Positions 1 through 11,819 of a DNA stretch of 64,000 nucleotides are shown here, piece after piece (position 1 is the first letter of the stretch; the number at the start of each line of letters is the position of its first letter). A program made the position numbers and the translations under genes. Origin of the DNA: Cystobasidium ongulense (taxonomy: Eukaryota > Basidiomycota > Cystobasidiomycetes > Cystobasidiales > Cystobasidiaceae); the NCBI GenBank assembly GCA_022835595.1, contig BQUP01000001.1, positions 124,001-188,000 of the forward strand, in the 5' to 3' direction. Below the pieces are notes generated by a model that worked only from the letters and a program-made list of their open reading frames with translations, made no database searches and had not been told where the DNA came from.

Positions 1-1312
1 AGTGTAAGAACACTCAGGCGAACCGTGGCCAAAAAAAATGGCATTGACGCTCAGCAAATGAAGCAGAATAGTGAAGTAAAGCTATGCTACGGGGAGTCAC
101 AATGGTCACGAGTGCAACGTTCTGATACCTACCGGTATCTGTATTGTATGTATAATGCATTCAGGTGCGATAATGAAGATCGCTTTCAAATAGCTTACTA
201 CGAGTCGGCAGACAGCAAGGCTCTTGGAGATACGTTATGGGACTTGAGCTGATGGACACACAGGACAACCTTGTACTTTACAGTCGCTCAATAGCTTCAT
301 GCGCAATCCGTTGCAGGAATGGAGAAGTTTAGGTTGCTCGCGAGTTTTGCTCACACAGTCTACAAGCGTGCATACGATGTTGCAGGAACTCAAATGTTTT
401 CTAGAACAGGAATGCAAGCTCCAAATCCGCCTACAGGTATCTCCCATGAACAACCAATTATCTGGACACGTGCACCCATTTTTTTTGGATGATCATGCTT
501 GATCTAAAATGGATAAGGAAGACGGTATTGGCTACCGTACCACACCAACTGGATCGCAGAGTAATTGGTCTATACAGCACTCCAGAGCACACCAAACGTC
601 ATCGGATAGATGCGGGCCATAGATACCGTGATGTCAATACATACCAGCTTCAAGGTCTGCCAAAGCTCTGAAAGCTTGTCAGCCATTAGCAAGGCCAGTT
701 ATACAGCAGTACAAGACCTGTACGAGGATGTCATCTTTCACGGTACAGTAAGCGCCTTGAGGTTGCTGGGATGGCCTTCTAGTCGGTGGACTCCCTATTC
801 CAGCCAGAGCTTTACTGATGGTACTTACGCCTGTGGCTGCAATGTATGCGCGGTGACATAGCGAGTTGGGCGTGATAAGAGGCAACGTTGAAAGGTTCCA
901 CAGACACCACTGTACCGTATGGTAGGGCACCAAACAGCCGTGTGGACGTACAAGTGCAATAAATACTGATAATTGTGGTCTGGACAGTAATAATGATGGC
1001 GTAAAGGTGTTCCCGAGGATAAGTACATCCGTGTGGATACCCCACACGCTATCAAATCAATTTTTATCGTTGAGGTGGTGATCGACGTCAGGCAACCCGT
1101 TTCCTCTTCGGGGCTGACCCCCCAGCTGAGACGGCCGCACCCAGCTCGTCAGAGTCAGCACCTAGCTTCTTGCTGATTCTACAGGTCTCGAGACAACAAA
1201 CTGCTTCTGTTTACATCTACACTCTGCCTGCGTTGCTTGCTCACTCGGTCAAAACGCGGACTGGTCGGATCAAGACAAATATAGGAAGCAAGAAAAGGTC
1301 CAGCCTCCCGCT
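1..1312. other. Stretch with no resolved gene
   Basis: No reading frame here has a recognisable domain, and no chain of splice sites joins the short open stretches into a convincing protein. The longest open stretch (minus strand, about 679-1047) has mixed composition and no motif. The last few hundred bases must hold the promoter and 5' leader of the glycosyltransferase that starts at 1313. The far left may be the end of a gene lying outside the window or decayed sequence; I cannot tell which. Confidence 0.5.
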
Positions 1313-3030
1313 TTGGGGAAGAAAAAGCCAGCATCAAGTTTCGCATCGGTGGTCATGAAGCCTCTCAGCATGTACATCAATGGCCCTTCGAGGCAGTCGA
1401 TGGAACCTCTGTTGAAGGAGAAGGAAAACGAAGAGCCATGCAGTCGGTCGTCCACACCTTCTAGCATTTCTTCAGCCGGCAGCTGGAATCCAGGACCGCT
1501 GGCAAGGCGTCAGCGGCTTTTCGTCACACTGCTTGCCATTGGCTTGCTGTCAGTATCGGTACTCTCCTGGAAGACCTTAAAACCTAGTGGTCCACCAGAG
1601 CCGCAGACATTCGACATCACACTGCAATTGCAAGAGGTGCCATACGTTGTGGCAAAAGACGGCCAGAAAATCTTCGACTGGCGCGAAGATGCCTTCCTCC
1701 CATCATCGTCTTCATACGCTGCAAAAGCGGTAGACAAGATCCGCAAGGTGGCAGGCTATGCAACACCTACACCCAAGCAGCGCAGTCATGAGATATCAGT
1801 CCAGCCGAAAACCGTCAGTCTCGAAGGGTTGCCCGATCACGTTCGAAACGAAGAGATCGTGTTCGGATTCACCTCACCGTACCATCGTGCGCGTGAGATG
1901 TGCAGTACATGGAGACACTTTCTCAAAGATGGAGCCCAGTGTCTGATTGTCCTGCCTAAAGAAGAGATCGTCTATAAGAAAGAAATGGAGTTCTACCTTC
2001 AACAAGAGGGTCTAGGATGCCGTGTTGAGACAATCGACTTGGGTCAATATCCACGCTATGAGCAGCGAGTTATGAACATGCCACGTGCAATGCGTGCTCA
2101 GCAGTGGACAGACAAAGCTGGAAACAAGATCGAGCCGAAATGGTACGTTGTGGCGGACGATGACACTCAGATTCTCGATATGCGCGTGCTACGTCGCGAA
2201 ATGTCCTCTAGACCGCACTCTGAAGACCACTTACTCTGCGCGGTGACCGAATCGAAACAGCAGCTAGGCCGACACGGCAAGATCTGCTACGGCGGCGGTG
2301 GCATCCTCATGAGTGCTTCACTGGCGGATAAGATGGCCCAACGCATGGGCGAATGTTTGTGGTGGCATCACTGGCGTTTTGGGGGAGATGAAATGGTCAC
2401 ACACTGTGCTGCAACTGTCATGTCAACAAACGAAAAGTTGGTTCCTCCTTCGGAGACTTTCGAAGAATTGGTCGGCTTACATCGTGAGTTGTAGCGGCTT
2501 TCGAGCAATGCACATATACGGGCCTGCAGGGTGATTCTTGTACTAACGCGATCTTCAACCAATTTGCAGAGGTCGACATTCCAGGAGATGGATCAGGCGT
2601 CTTCCAAAGCGGACTACCCTTCATTTCAATCCATCACTATACTGGCTGGCTGGAGATCTTCCCTCTATGGCACGAGCCAGACAGATTTGAAGCCTTGAAA
2701 ATGCTACAGAAGGCTGTCAACTTGCTCGGAGGGGATAACATCTTCAAGCGGTATATATTCGATGATGGTACCACGTTCCTGTCACTGGGATACAGCATCA
2801 CTCTATACTCGCAACCATTGAAGAAGTACGAAATGCGCTTGATGGAAAGAACTTACCGGAGCGAAGAGCACGAATTGCGGTGGCCAGCTCGCCCGATGAT
2901 CCCAGAGGGCATGGGTAAAGGTCGTTACAAGACAACGTACTATCTACGCGATGTCATCGACGACGAAAAGGTCATGATCTACCAGAATCAAGGAGGAGAC
3001 ACCATCCGCTTGCATCTAGGTTCGTCGTGA
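1313..3030 (+). CDS. Fringe-like (GT31/DUF604-type) glycosyltransferase, type II membrane protein
   Basis: Two exons (1313-2483, 2570-3030) give 543 residues. The intron has a textbook TACTAAC branch point at 2541. A short basic and Ser-rich cytosolic tail is followed by one hydrophobic segment (about residues 69-86), as in a type II Golgi protein. The lumenal part has the fringe layout: a strand ending in FGFTSPYHRAREMCSTW, then WYVVADDDTQI, whose Asp triplet (about residues 282-284) fits the metal- and sugar-nucleotide-binding DxD motif, then CYGGGGILMS and FGGDEM, both typical of the fringe/DUF604 fold. The role as a sugar transferase in the secretory pathway is inferred from family; donor and acceptor are unknown. 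An in-frame ATG at 1355 is an alternative start. Confidence 0.82.
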
Positions 3031-3338
3031 CCGGACCTCCCGACTGTATACCATTCAAGTAAATTAGACTGTGCAACAACATCCGCATCAAACACACGAA
3101 ACTAGATCGCAGAACCCAGGAGTAACATTAGGGCATGTATATCATTCAGCTCATTCATCGTAAAGCCTCTTGCAGGTGTTAGATGTTGTTATTGTATTAT
3201 AGATTCATCAGCGATAGACACTTCAAGATGTCCGTAATTTTCCTTTTGGGAACTCCTCAAGCAAAGGGCTTCGTTGGTTTTCCGCAGCTGATATTGCCTA
3301 GTGATGAAATTACCTTGCCTTCACCTGGCTAACTGACT
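3031..3338. other. Intergenic: 3' flank of glycosyltransferase and promoter of reductase gene
   Basis: Two plus-strand genes lie head to tail here. I see no further open frame and no clear motif beyond AT-richer sequence. Confidence 0.5.
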
Positions 3339-4715
3339 ATGCCTTTCTATAATTGCCACATGGCCGGCCGAAGGACCCGCTGTAGCCGATCAAGCTCAGC
3401 GAGACTCTCTCTCTCTTCCAAATCAACAATGTCAGCGAAACAAGATTCCATACACGTCCTGATTGCTGGTGCCGGTGCAATAGGTGCGCTGTACGGGAGC
3501 CGTCTGCATCGGCCAGATGCCCAGCCAGCCGTGCTCGTTTCAGTCGTGTGCCGCTCGAACTACGATGCCGTCAAGCGAAGAGGCTTTGATATGGAAACCC
3601 ACTCTTACGGCAAGTATCACTTCGACCCGCATGCCGTTTATAACAGCATGTCCGAGGCTTCAAAACAGCAATACGACTATGTTGTCGTTACGACTAAAGC
3701 CCTGCCCGATATCCTGGATGACTCTGAACTAATACAAGATGTTGTCACGCCGGCCAAGACCTCGGTAGTGCTCATTCAGAATGGAGTCGGAGTGGAAGAA
3801 CCTCACAGGAAGCGCTTCCCTAGAAATCCCATTCTGAGCGCTGTTACAGTAGCGTCGGCTGCTCAAGTGGCCCATGGTCACATAGTACAGAATAGATGGA
3901 CGCGAATAAGCATTGGGCCCTACTTGCAAAGTGCAAGTCAGCAGGCACAGCGATCGTCCGATGCACAGCTGGAAGAAATGAGCACCGCCCGTACGGAAGA
4001 GTTCGTGCGATTGCTTAAGGCTGGAGGGGTCAAGGACGCGGAAGTCTACGATGAAGCCGGCCTGCAGCTCGTGCGTTGGCACAAGATTGCTGTAAGTTAC
4101 ATAGCCGCCCTACCTCCGCTCATAAAGCTGATGAGTGTCTCGTATTACAGATCAAGTGGGTTCTACGTTCATTAAGCAACTATACGGGCAAGCTAACAGA
4201 TCTACCAGCGGATCGATGAATCCCTCGGCTGTACTCTCAGGAGGCGTTGGCAATGCAGCAATGTCTCTTGATCCAGAGACACGGCGCCATCTACGAGCGT
4301 GCATGATTGAGGTTTTAGAGACAGCGCCGAAAGTCTTGGGCCGGCCCTTCCCAGCAAAACTGGCAACAGCTGATGCCATTCTCACGAGCTCAGAAAGGTA
4401 GGCTCAGACCAAGGCATGAGAAATGCGCTAATTAGTCGCTGATTATGGCAACAGGAACACGAGTGGAAAGCCATCAATGCTGCTAGACTGGGAAGCTGGG
4501 CGTCCGTTGGAGTTAGAAGTGATACTCGGGAATCCAGTGAAAATCGCGCGAGCGAAAGGCTTCGAGATGCCAAGACTGCAGTCGATGTATGCTCTGTTGA
4601 AAGTGAGTACGATCATACCGCTCGCATAGACTCGCCGCCGCTCATAAAAATACTTTACATTTACCAGTTGGCGCAAAAGCAGCGAGATCAAGCATCTTCC
4701 AAAGCCAAGTTGTAG
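3339..4715 (+). CDS. Ketopantoate reductase (2-dehydropantoate 2-reductase) family protein
   Basis: The enzyme family reduces ketopantoate with NADPH on the way to pantothenate and CoA. Exons are (3339 or) 3429-4091, 4151-4155, 4209-4397, 4455-4602 and 4668-4715; from the ATG at 3429 this gives 350 residues in exact frame. The N-terminus carries the Rossmann dinucleotide loop IAGAGAIG, and LIQNGVG follows as in the family. The middle reads KIAINGSMNP only if a 5-nt exon is included; this restores the K-x3-N-x3-N-P spacing of E. coli PanE (KLAVNCVINP). The C-terminal domain carries the conserved Glu region ELEVILGNPV. The start at 3429 is preferred because the stretch from 3339 is low-complexity Ser/Arg. 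Distant paralogues of PanE exist in fungi, so substrate is not certain. Confidence 0.85.
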
Positions 4716-4855
4716 AGCTACGAGGCAGTCAGGAGCCGTTTGTTGTTTTTCAGAGTCCATCGTTGCAGGTCGCCATATATCGTCGTGAGTCATTGTAATA
4801 TACAGTGCGCAGGGACATAAAGTCTAAGAAAAGGACAGCTATGTAGAAGCTATGC

Positions 4856-7339
4856 TCAAAATTCGATGAGGGCTTCTTCTTTCCTGTTCTCCTGCTTAGG
4901 CGACGCTGCCTCCTCTTGTATGAACTGGCCCTTTGGTGCGCTAGGAAGTCCTCCTACTGGCATTGATGGCACTACAGGGAACGAAGCGGCGGAGAAGAAA
5001 CCCTGAAAGCGGCCATTTGATACATTTTCAGGTCGTTGCGTCTGACTATGTTCATGCGGAGCTGGGAGATCTGCTTCTGATTGGTGCGAAGCTCCGGCGA
5101 TCTGAGGTAGCGGGTGTTGTTCATGCGTCGTGTGCTCTTGCTGGTTGTCGGAGTAGGTCTGGGTAGTTTGCTGCTCGGCATGCTGTTCCTGAGAGTAGCC
5201 GTTCGCATTTGGGTACGGTACTGATTGCTCTTGACCAACGGTCGGATAAGGGTTGTAGTACTGCTCATCCGCGTTGGCCAAGGCAGATTGCTGTCCTACA
5301 TAAAGGGGAGCAGTATTCTGCTGTGGTATTGGTGACGTTGGGCCTGCCTCACCCGCATAGTGAGCGTCGTAAGGCTGATTGGAATGCACCTGCGTATTGC
5401 TATGACCCTCGGCCCTCTGCTCTTCATATGTTCGGGATTGATCCTGATATTGATAGCTATTGGCATGCTGTAATGACGGGGGAGGCGCGTATTCTTGTTG
5501 CCTGGGTTCTTGATATGATCCGTGCGCTTGCATCTGGGGTACGTTTGAGTATTGCTGTTGCTGTGGGGCATAGCTTTGAGGCTGGTTGGACTGTGTCTGT
5601 TGTTGTTGTTGTTGTTGAGGATGGTAGACGGGTGCATTGTGATAAAACTGGTTTGGTTGCTGTGTGTTTTGATAGTATGTTTGGGGCGCCGCCGCTTGCT
5701 GATAAGGCTGACTATAGCGACTAACATTGCGCTCCAAAAGCGAGTCATATAAGCGAACAGCGTGTTGTAGTTTCTGATTGAGCTCCGCGAGCATGCTACC
5801 TTTGGCATGAGCATCCTCTAGAGCACGATACATCTTTCCCCGGTGCCGGTCTGCACGCGTAAAAAGCTCATTTGCGTCCTCTGGCCGAATGTGCGGATCT
5901 CTTAACGCATTACTGAAGGAGTCCAGGGCGTCAAATTCGGATACTGCAAGTTCGTACGAAGGAACCGACGGCTGGACCACAGGAGCATAGGTGTAGGAGG
6001 ATTTTGGCGGCGCAGATGCTGCTGTCGAGGTGGAAGCTTGCGGCTGGGCTTCAGCCAACGAAGCTCTAATGGCAGCAGCGAGGTCTGGATCTTCTTCCTC
6101 CAATTGCTTGGTAGGTATGGCAGATGGGTACTGGCTGACACTAGAAGGCTTTGATGGCTTAGCTTCGTAGCCGTATCCAACGCCTGGCAGGCTATTAGAC
6201 TGTGCATGAGGATCGCTGGGTCCCGAGGACCCCGATTCTGCCAAAGATAATGCTATAGCACGCTCAAAATCGATCTCTTCTTGACTCTTCTTTGCTCCAT
6301 TTAATTGCGAAGCAGTTGAGCTTGCAACCTGCTGATGAGAGATAGAAGCACTAGACAACGACACATTAGTTACTGACCTGGAGCTCAACTTAAAGCCACG
6401 CACCTTCGCCCTCCAGGCATTTGGAGCTTCTTGTAGCACCCATCACACACTCGAACTTCCTGATCTATACCCAAATGCTCCAGCTTCATTGTCTTGGATG
6501 AGCAGTCTCCGCAGAAGATGCCTCCACAATTCCTGCAATGATGTTTCCTATTTGTGAGAGTGAAGGGAGTCCTACAGCGCTGACACAAGTCGCTATCAAC
6601 CCATTCAGGCGCTGACAACGAGGATATCATATTGCTAGTGACGGCCTGATCTGCAGGTGGAAAGGTGATACTGTGTCGCAAGCGGTTGTAGAGATTGACG
6701 AGATCGCTGGACGAGAGAGCCGACGATGTGCTGGTAGATTGGAAGGCTAGGGCCCAGTTCTGTAGATACTTAATAGCGGTTTGACGTAGGTCGGCATTTG
6801 ACTAAGGGAAACCGACGATTCCAGATAGATCAAATCAGCAAAATGCAGCTACAAGTCTTTCGAGAGTTCTTGCGTCAACCTACGCTCTTGCACAGCTCCT
6901 CGAGCTCTGCCATCCATCCATCCTTGCTGTTGCCTACAGCTAGCAGGAACGCCTCCCCGCTATTCTTGACCAGAACGTCCAGGACATGCAATGCCTGGAT
7001 CTGAACATTGGGATTCTTGTGACCTATTCGGCGTCGCAGAGACTTCAATGCGTAGCTGGCATCGACGCTCTTGCTTCTTATCTGATCTGAGAGCTGCAGG
7101 CTGGTAAGCAGTGTCTCGTCGCTCCCAGACGGCAATAGCTCCGACGTTGCATTGTCTGTTCAGAGGATGCACAGTAAAAGCCACATGTCAGCACATCTGC
7201 GGCTCTGACTATATGGGTGTCGTGACTCGCGGCCTGGTGCACTTCGCGTGGCCACCATTCCGCCGACGTTGCCCTCTTACTCACCAACTGCCTCGTCGAA
7301 TTGCGTCTGGTTGGCGTTGCCTCCGAACAGCCAGCTCAT
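4856..7339 (-). CDS. VPS27: Vps27, ESCRT-0 subunit (VHS, FYVE, UIM)
   Basis: The protein starts ESCRT recruitment on endosomes by binding PI3P and ubiquitinated cargo. Exons on the minus strand are 7339-7285, 7155-6884, 6801-6404 and 6350-4856 (739 residues). A VHS domain starts near the N-terminus (MSWLFGG, then LPSGSDETLL and SDQIRSKS). A FYVE finger at about residues 175-235 shows the WVDSD, RKHHCRNCGG and VRVCDGC signatures. Two ubiquitin-interacting motifs follow (EEIDFERAIALSLAES and EEDPDLAAAIRASL), then a helical region expected to pair with Hse1. A long Gln/Tyr-rich tail contains PTSP, a possible ESCRT-I (Vps23) docking motif, and the end, ALIEF, resembles a clathrin box. It converges on the reductase gene with 140 bp between stops. 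Confidence 0.95.
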
Positions 7340-7656
7340 CCTGCGTCAGCCTGGGAATGAGATAGACTTGCAACCACTCTGAAGAATTGGTGTCGAGACA
7401 AGTGTGCTGCTGTCGTGTCGAGCATGAATGGTGACGAGGAATCCAGTGGCAACAGAACAGTCACGAGGCATGAAAGCAAGGGTGGATGCAAGCAAGCAAT
7501 GAGAACGCCATACGCTGCAAGTTTCGCTTCGCAATTACTTCATGCAGCCTGCGTAAGGCCTCAATGATGGGCTACAGTGTCCCGGTGTCGCTCGGTCGAG
7601 GATGCAGCATCTAAGGAATTGTCTACGGAGCTGTCTACGTGCATGGTAGTGTCTGC
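7340..7656. other. Intergenic: VPS27 promoter and F-box gene 3' flank
   Basis: Both neighbours are on the minus strand. No further coding sequence is apparent. Confidence 0.5.
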
Positions 7657-8940
7657 TTAACAATAATGCTTGTCCCGGCACCCTTGTTCTTTCTCTAGTA
7701 AAGCTCCCTCGTAACCTATCTGCACAGATATTCCGCACTTCTTCAGCAGAGGAGCGATAGTTTCGACTTTGGCTGCAGGTGTTTCTTCAGCGCAGATAAG
7801 CACCTCGAGACTAGGCATGCGCGATCTCTTGCTTATCAGAATATGGGAGGCAAGCGCTCTCGCCGTCCCAAGGGAGAAGGAAAGCGCATTGTCCATATCG
7901 ATAATCTCAAGCAATGGGAAAATAAGCTGTGAAGACCGGAACAATGAGCCGTATAGACCGAAGGCCGCCAGATCCGAAGTACTTGTAACATTGTGTCCGT
8001 GATCCAGTCTAATAGCTAAGAGCTTCAGCTCAGGGAAGACATATTCCTGTTTGCCTGGCAATCGCACGTCTCCTGCTGGAATCATGGCATAGTCCAATTG
8101 AAGATTCAGGACTTGCAAGTTGGTTTGAAGGGGAGTATCAACCAGAATTCCGAAACAATCCTGCAAGAAGAAGTATTCCAATTTCTTTAGAGTAAGCTGC
8201 TGCAGGTATTGGGCTTCTTTGAACAGGCAGTGAAGGTACCCTGCCTGAATGCCCGAATAACCCAAACAGAAACTTGTCAGACTGGCCTTCGTTTTCAATA
8301 GCACTCCAAGGCTTTGGAAGATGGGCGAGGGATCAACATCCGCTTGTGCACCAACTGTTGATGACCATGACCACTTCCCTTGCAGAGCCAAGTGCTTCAA
8401 CTGAGGCATTCCAGCTGGGTCACTAGCCATTGACTCGAAGAGACTGACGAGTATGGTGACTTCGTGCTCTTCTGGGTTATAGTATCGCAAATCAAGGCTT
8501 CTCAAAGCCGGAAAATTGGTCACCTGCATTGCCTTGAGTGTCCTAGCACAGCTTGCTAGGCTGCATCCAGCGGCGTCGAAGATCAGTTTTTGAAGGGTTT
8601 TTGACGTATCCCCTAGAACCGTTGCAAACAGTCCTGCTCTCTGCTCTTCTTGCTCTGCGTCCAACAGTGGACCGAGGCTAAATCCCAAACGCAGATCCCG
8701 ACAGTATTGTCCATATTTCGGAGAGCAATGTTCAGCAAAGTACTGAATGGACTCGATGCTAAGCAGAGGTCCGAACTCGACTTTGGTGAACAAGAGTGGG
8801 AGAGTGAGCGTTCGCAGGTGGGTGGAACAGGAGCTCAGAGCTTTGAGATGCTCTGGACTATCGACAAGTGACAGGATCTGCACCTGCAGCTCTGTCGGTA
8901 ATGCGTAGAATCGATATGGTGTGATTTTGCCCATTGTCAT
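7657..8940 (-). CDS. F-box domain protein
   Basis: Single-exon gene of 427 residues (425 from the second ATG at 8934). The N-terminus (YALPTELQVQILSLVDSPEH, then a LKALSSCSTHLRTLTLPLLF stretch) matches the F-box, the motif that binds Skp1 in SCF ubiquitin ligases. The rest is Leu-rich with irregular repeats such as LRSLDLRYYNPEE and LKHLALQGKW, consistent with a degenerate leucine-rich-repeat fold that would select substrate. No orthologue can be named, since fungi carry many such proteins. Partner and substrate are inference from the family only. Confidence 0.75.
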   Translation of the reverse strand: MTMGKITPYRFYALPTELQVQILSLVDSPEHLKALSSCSTHLRTLTLPLLFTKVEFGPLLSIESIQYFAEHCSPKYGQYCRDLRLGFSLGPLLDAEQEEQRAGLFATVLGDTSKTLQKLIFDAAGCSLASCARTLKAMQVTNFPALRSLDLRYYNPEEHEVTILVSLFESMASDPAGMPQLKHLALQGKWSWSSTVGAQADVDPSPIFQSLGVLLKTKASLTSFCLGYSGIQAGYLHCLFKEAQYLQQLTLKKLEYFFLQDCFGILVDTPLQTNLQVLNLQLDYAMIPAGDVRLPGKQEYVFPELKLLAIRLDHGHNVTSTSDLAAFGLYGSLFRSSQLIFPLLEIIDMDNALSFSLGTARALASHILISKRSRMPSLEVLICAEETPAAKVETIAPLLKKCGISVQIGYEGALLEKEQGCRDKHYC

Positions 8941-9475
8941 GGACGATAGGAGTATGATGAGTATAGAGCAGAAAGGCAGGGGAGGTCAGGTAGCAGGCAG
9001 CTCCGTTGAGCTCCCTGAAATAGCTGGGCTGTTCAGTGGCGAAGATGAGCGATTATGTATCCTATGTCTTCACTGCGCGAGTGGGCCGGAGGTTGTAGAA
9101 AGGGCAAGATCATATGAAGCAACTCTAACGCTGTTGATGTGTCAAGCGGGAAGCCATTTGTCATTTGAAGGAACAGTGACTGCAATATCATGATTGAATG
9201 GGCCTGCGGACGCAAGCGTTATGGGAAACTATAGATAGAAAAGAAATAGTACAGAACTACAATGTTCGACCAGTGCATTTGCATAGCCGATCTTGATTGC
9301 ATGATAGAATATGTCAGATGTGATAAGATATTGGAGCTCGAATCTACGAAAGCTACTTCCTCCTCCTCGTGAGCGGGAGAGACCTGAGCTGACGGCCTCG
9401 CATCGAAGCTGAATACGCGATAGCGTGCGGGTGATGGTAGATGTTCTTGAGGTTGTTTTGCAGACTCATACTAAA
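8941..9475. other. Intergenic: F-box gene promoter and VAC8 3' flank
   Basis: Short open stretches occur on both strands but none has a motif or a plausible splice partner. Confidence 0.45.
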
Positions 9476-11819
9476 TCAGATCATATCTTGAATCCTTCTT
9501 GCGAGCTGTGGTATTTCAGCTTCTCCATTCTCGCCATATTCGTCATCCGATCCAACGCTCCCATTCTGACTAATTGAATCTGAAGGTCTGACACCATCAC
9601 CTTCTGGTATTGTCACTTCTCCCGACGCTCTTTCTTCAGATGCATCATTGGCAGCCGCAACGAGCTTGTTGACCAAAGGTAATATTTGCTCAGACTCTTT
9701 GATAGAGTTTGCAAGCTTGGGATCTCCTCCTTCCAGGAATTGAACGATCGTCCAGACAGCTATGTGTTGGAATGTACGATCTTCAGATTCGAGGAAGCGT
9801 ACAAGGTACCCATGTAGACCCCCTTCTGGTTGTGTCCAAACATCGTTAAATTTGCTATAGTCATCGGCCTTAGCGGAGAGATTGCCAATCGCGGCCGCGC
9901 TGTTGCCCTGTACTTCGACACTATCTGAAGCTGTGAGAGGTATGAGAACTTCAAGTATGCCAAGGTCGATAAGTTGGCCTTTGATATCGTCTGAAGAAAC
10001 GCAGAAGTGAAAAGGCAAGCCTGGTCAGCCTCCCGGAGGAATATCTTTTGGAGCGAACTCTGCTACTTACCACTTAAGCCTAATACGGCAGCACATGCTG
10101 TCATCTCGCTTTGCACGCTCAAAGGAACAGTCAAGACTAGAGATTTGATACGTTCTACAGCACCCGCTTCGACAATAGCTAATTTATTCTTCTCCGAGCT
10201 TGCAGCTAGATTACGGAGGGTAGAGATGGCATGGCATTGAATCTCTTCATTTTCTTCGTACGCAAGAAGCTCAATCAATGGCTGTAGGAAACCAGAGTCG
10301 ATGATAGGTGATTCGTTTAGAGGGTGTATGGAAACGTTACGGACACAAGCTGCGGCCGAAAGAATGAGAGGGAGGTAAGATGATCGCAAGAGGCGGAGAA
10401 GAGGTGGAAGACCATTCTTTTGGACTATTTCAATTTGATACTTGTCGTCTGACGCGAGATTACGGAGTGCTAGTGCCGCTTGACATTGAACTTTAAGGGA
10501 TGGAGAATCCATGAGGGAAATGAGATTAGAGACAAGCTTAGGTTCGGTTTGGGCGAGTCGGCGTCGATTCGAGGCTGTAGTGTGCAAATTCCAAGTCAGA
10601 AGAAGCGCGTATGTGAGAAAGGCTCGAGTATAGGGCTTACCGTCAACAGCTATGTTACTGAGAGCAGTCGTACAGTAATACTGGACATCCGTGTCTGGGC
10701 TTGAAAGCAGGGCGACGAGAACGGGGATGGCACCTGCATTGACGAGCTGGGCGCGATTCTCGTCAGAGTGCGTCATATTAAGTAGAGCGCCTGTTGGTCG
10801 TAGGGACATAAAGATTAGCGAAAGCTACACAGGCATGCTAGGAGAGATGGGCATGCTCACCAGTTGCGTTCCTTTGCACTCTCATATCCTTGCTTCTCGC
10901 CAATCTAGTCAAAGGTACGAGAGCACCCGACTTTGCAATCTTTGTCTTGTTCTCGTCGTGAGTTGCGAGGTTTGTGATACATCCTACGGCGTTGCATTGC
11001 ACTTCGACGTTTTGACTGTGCATTTGGCGAATGAGGTGATCAAGGCCGTTGAGCTGCACTATGAGGAGCTTATTCTCGGCTGCAGTGATGGATTGACTAT
11101 CAGTTTCTGCAACGAGCGAACGAAGCTCCGTAGTGTTGCGCCCACTATTGACTGCCAGGTTGCCTAAAGCTGCACTGGCTGCTCGCTGGACCTCTACATC
11201 GTGAGACTGTAGGAGATACATGATGGGCTCCAGGGTATCCCTGCCGACTTCGCGGACATCCCTGGAGTGACGAGAGCCTGTCAGGAGGAGCACTTGAAAG
11301 TACAACAATCGTGCACGACTCACTTCTCTGTGATCTCGGCGAATGCTAAGGCTGCGCTGCGCTGGAGGTCGACATTGGGAGAATACGACAGTGTGCTGAG
11401 AGCGCGGAGAGGGTCGCCGGTGAAGAAGTTGGTCTCGCTGCGGTCTGCGAGGGTGGTGAGGAGGGAGAACGGGCGAGGGATCAGCAAGGCAATGATACGC
11501 TGGCCACACATCCAATGCTTCAGAGGACATGCTCGTCGTCGCGGCTTACTCTCGAGATATTGCAGCAGATCTGCCACAGCTTCGCGCTCGTTGCCCAGGA
11601 GGACGTTGGTGTAGCCCTGGCTAGCTGGCGAGCCTGTTTACGTCGAGGTGACGAATGTGCGTTGTGTTGCGTCGAATGGGTCCATACGCGCATCGAGAGT
11701 GGTGAATCAGAGTACAGCGCGACATCAGCAATTGCATTCCCCAGCATACGAGCACGACGACGAGACGACGACCGAGACCACTCACGCAGGCCGCAGCAGC
11801 TGCTGAAGACGCCGCCCAT
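9476..11819 (-). CDS. VAC8: Vac8, vacuolar armadillo-repeat protein
   Basis: Vac8 is a vacuole-membrane scaffold used in vacuole inheritance, nucleus-vacuole contacts, fusion and autophagy. Eight minus-strand exons (11819-11786, 11633-11550, 11444-11324, 11261-11146, 11079-10861, 10790-10641, 10574-10071, 9990-9476) sum to 580 residues, close to the 578 of yeast Vac8. The first exon encodes [11 protein letters not shown]: Gly2 is a myristoylation site and Cys8/Cys9 are likely palmitoylated. Then come the near-invariant [13 protein letters not shown] and a series of armadillo repeats (for example [18 protein letters not shown] and [15 protein letters not shown]). The intron at 11080-11145 is 66 nt and free of stops in frame; removing it restores AVNTENK, the usual Vac8 sequence. 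The tail after the repeats is acidic. Confidence 0.95.

Noticed and set aside
679-1047. Minus-strand open frame of 122 codons at the left edge
   Set aside because: No motif, mixed composition and no partner exon. Two further minus-strand frames overlap it, as expected by chance.
5209-5724. 171-codon plus-strand ORF opposite VPS27
   Set aside because: It is antisense to the Gln-rich tail of Vps27, where CAG/CAA bias leaves other frames open.
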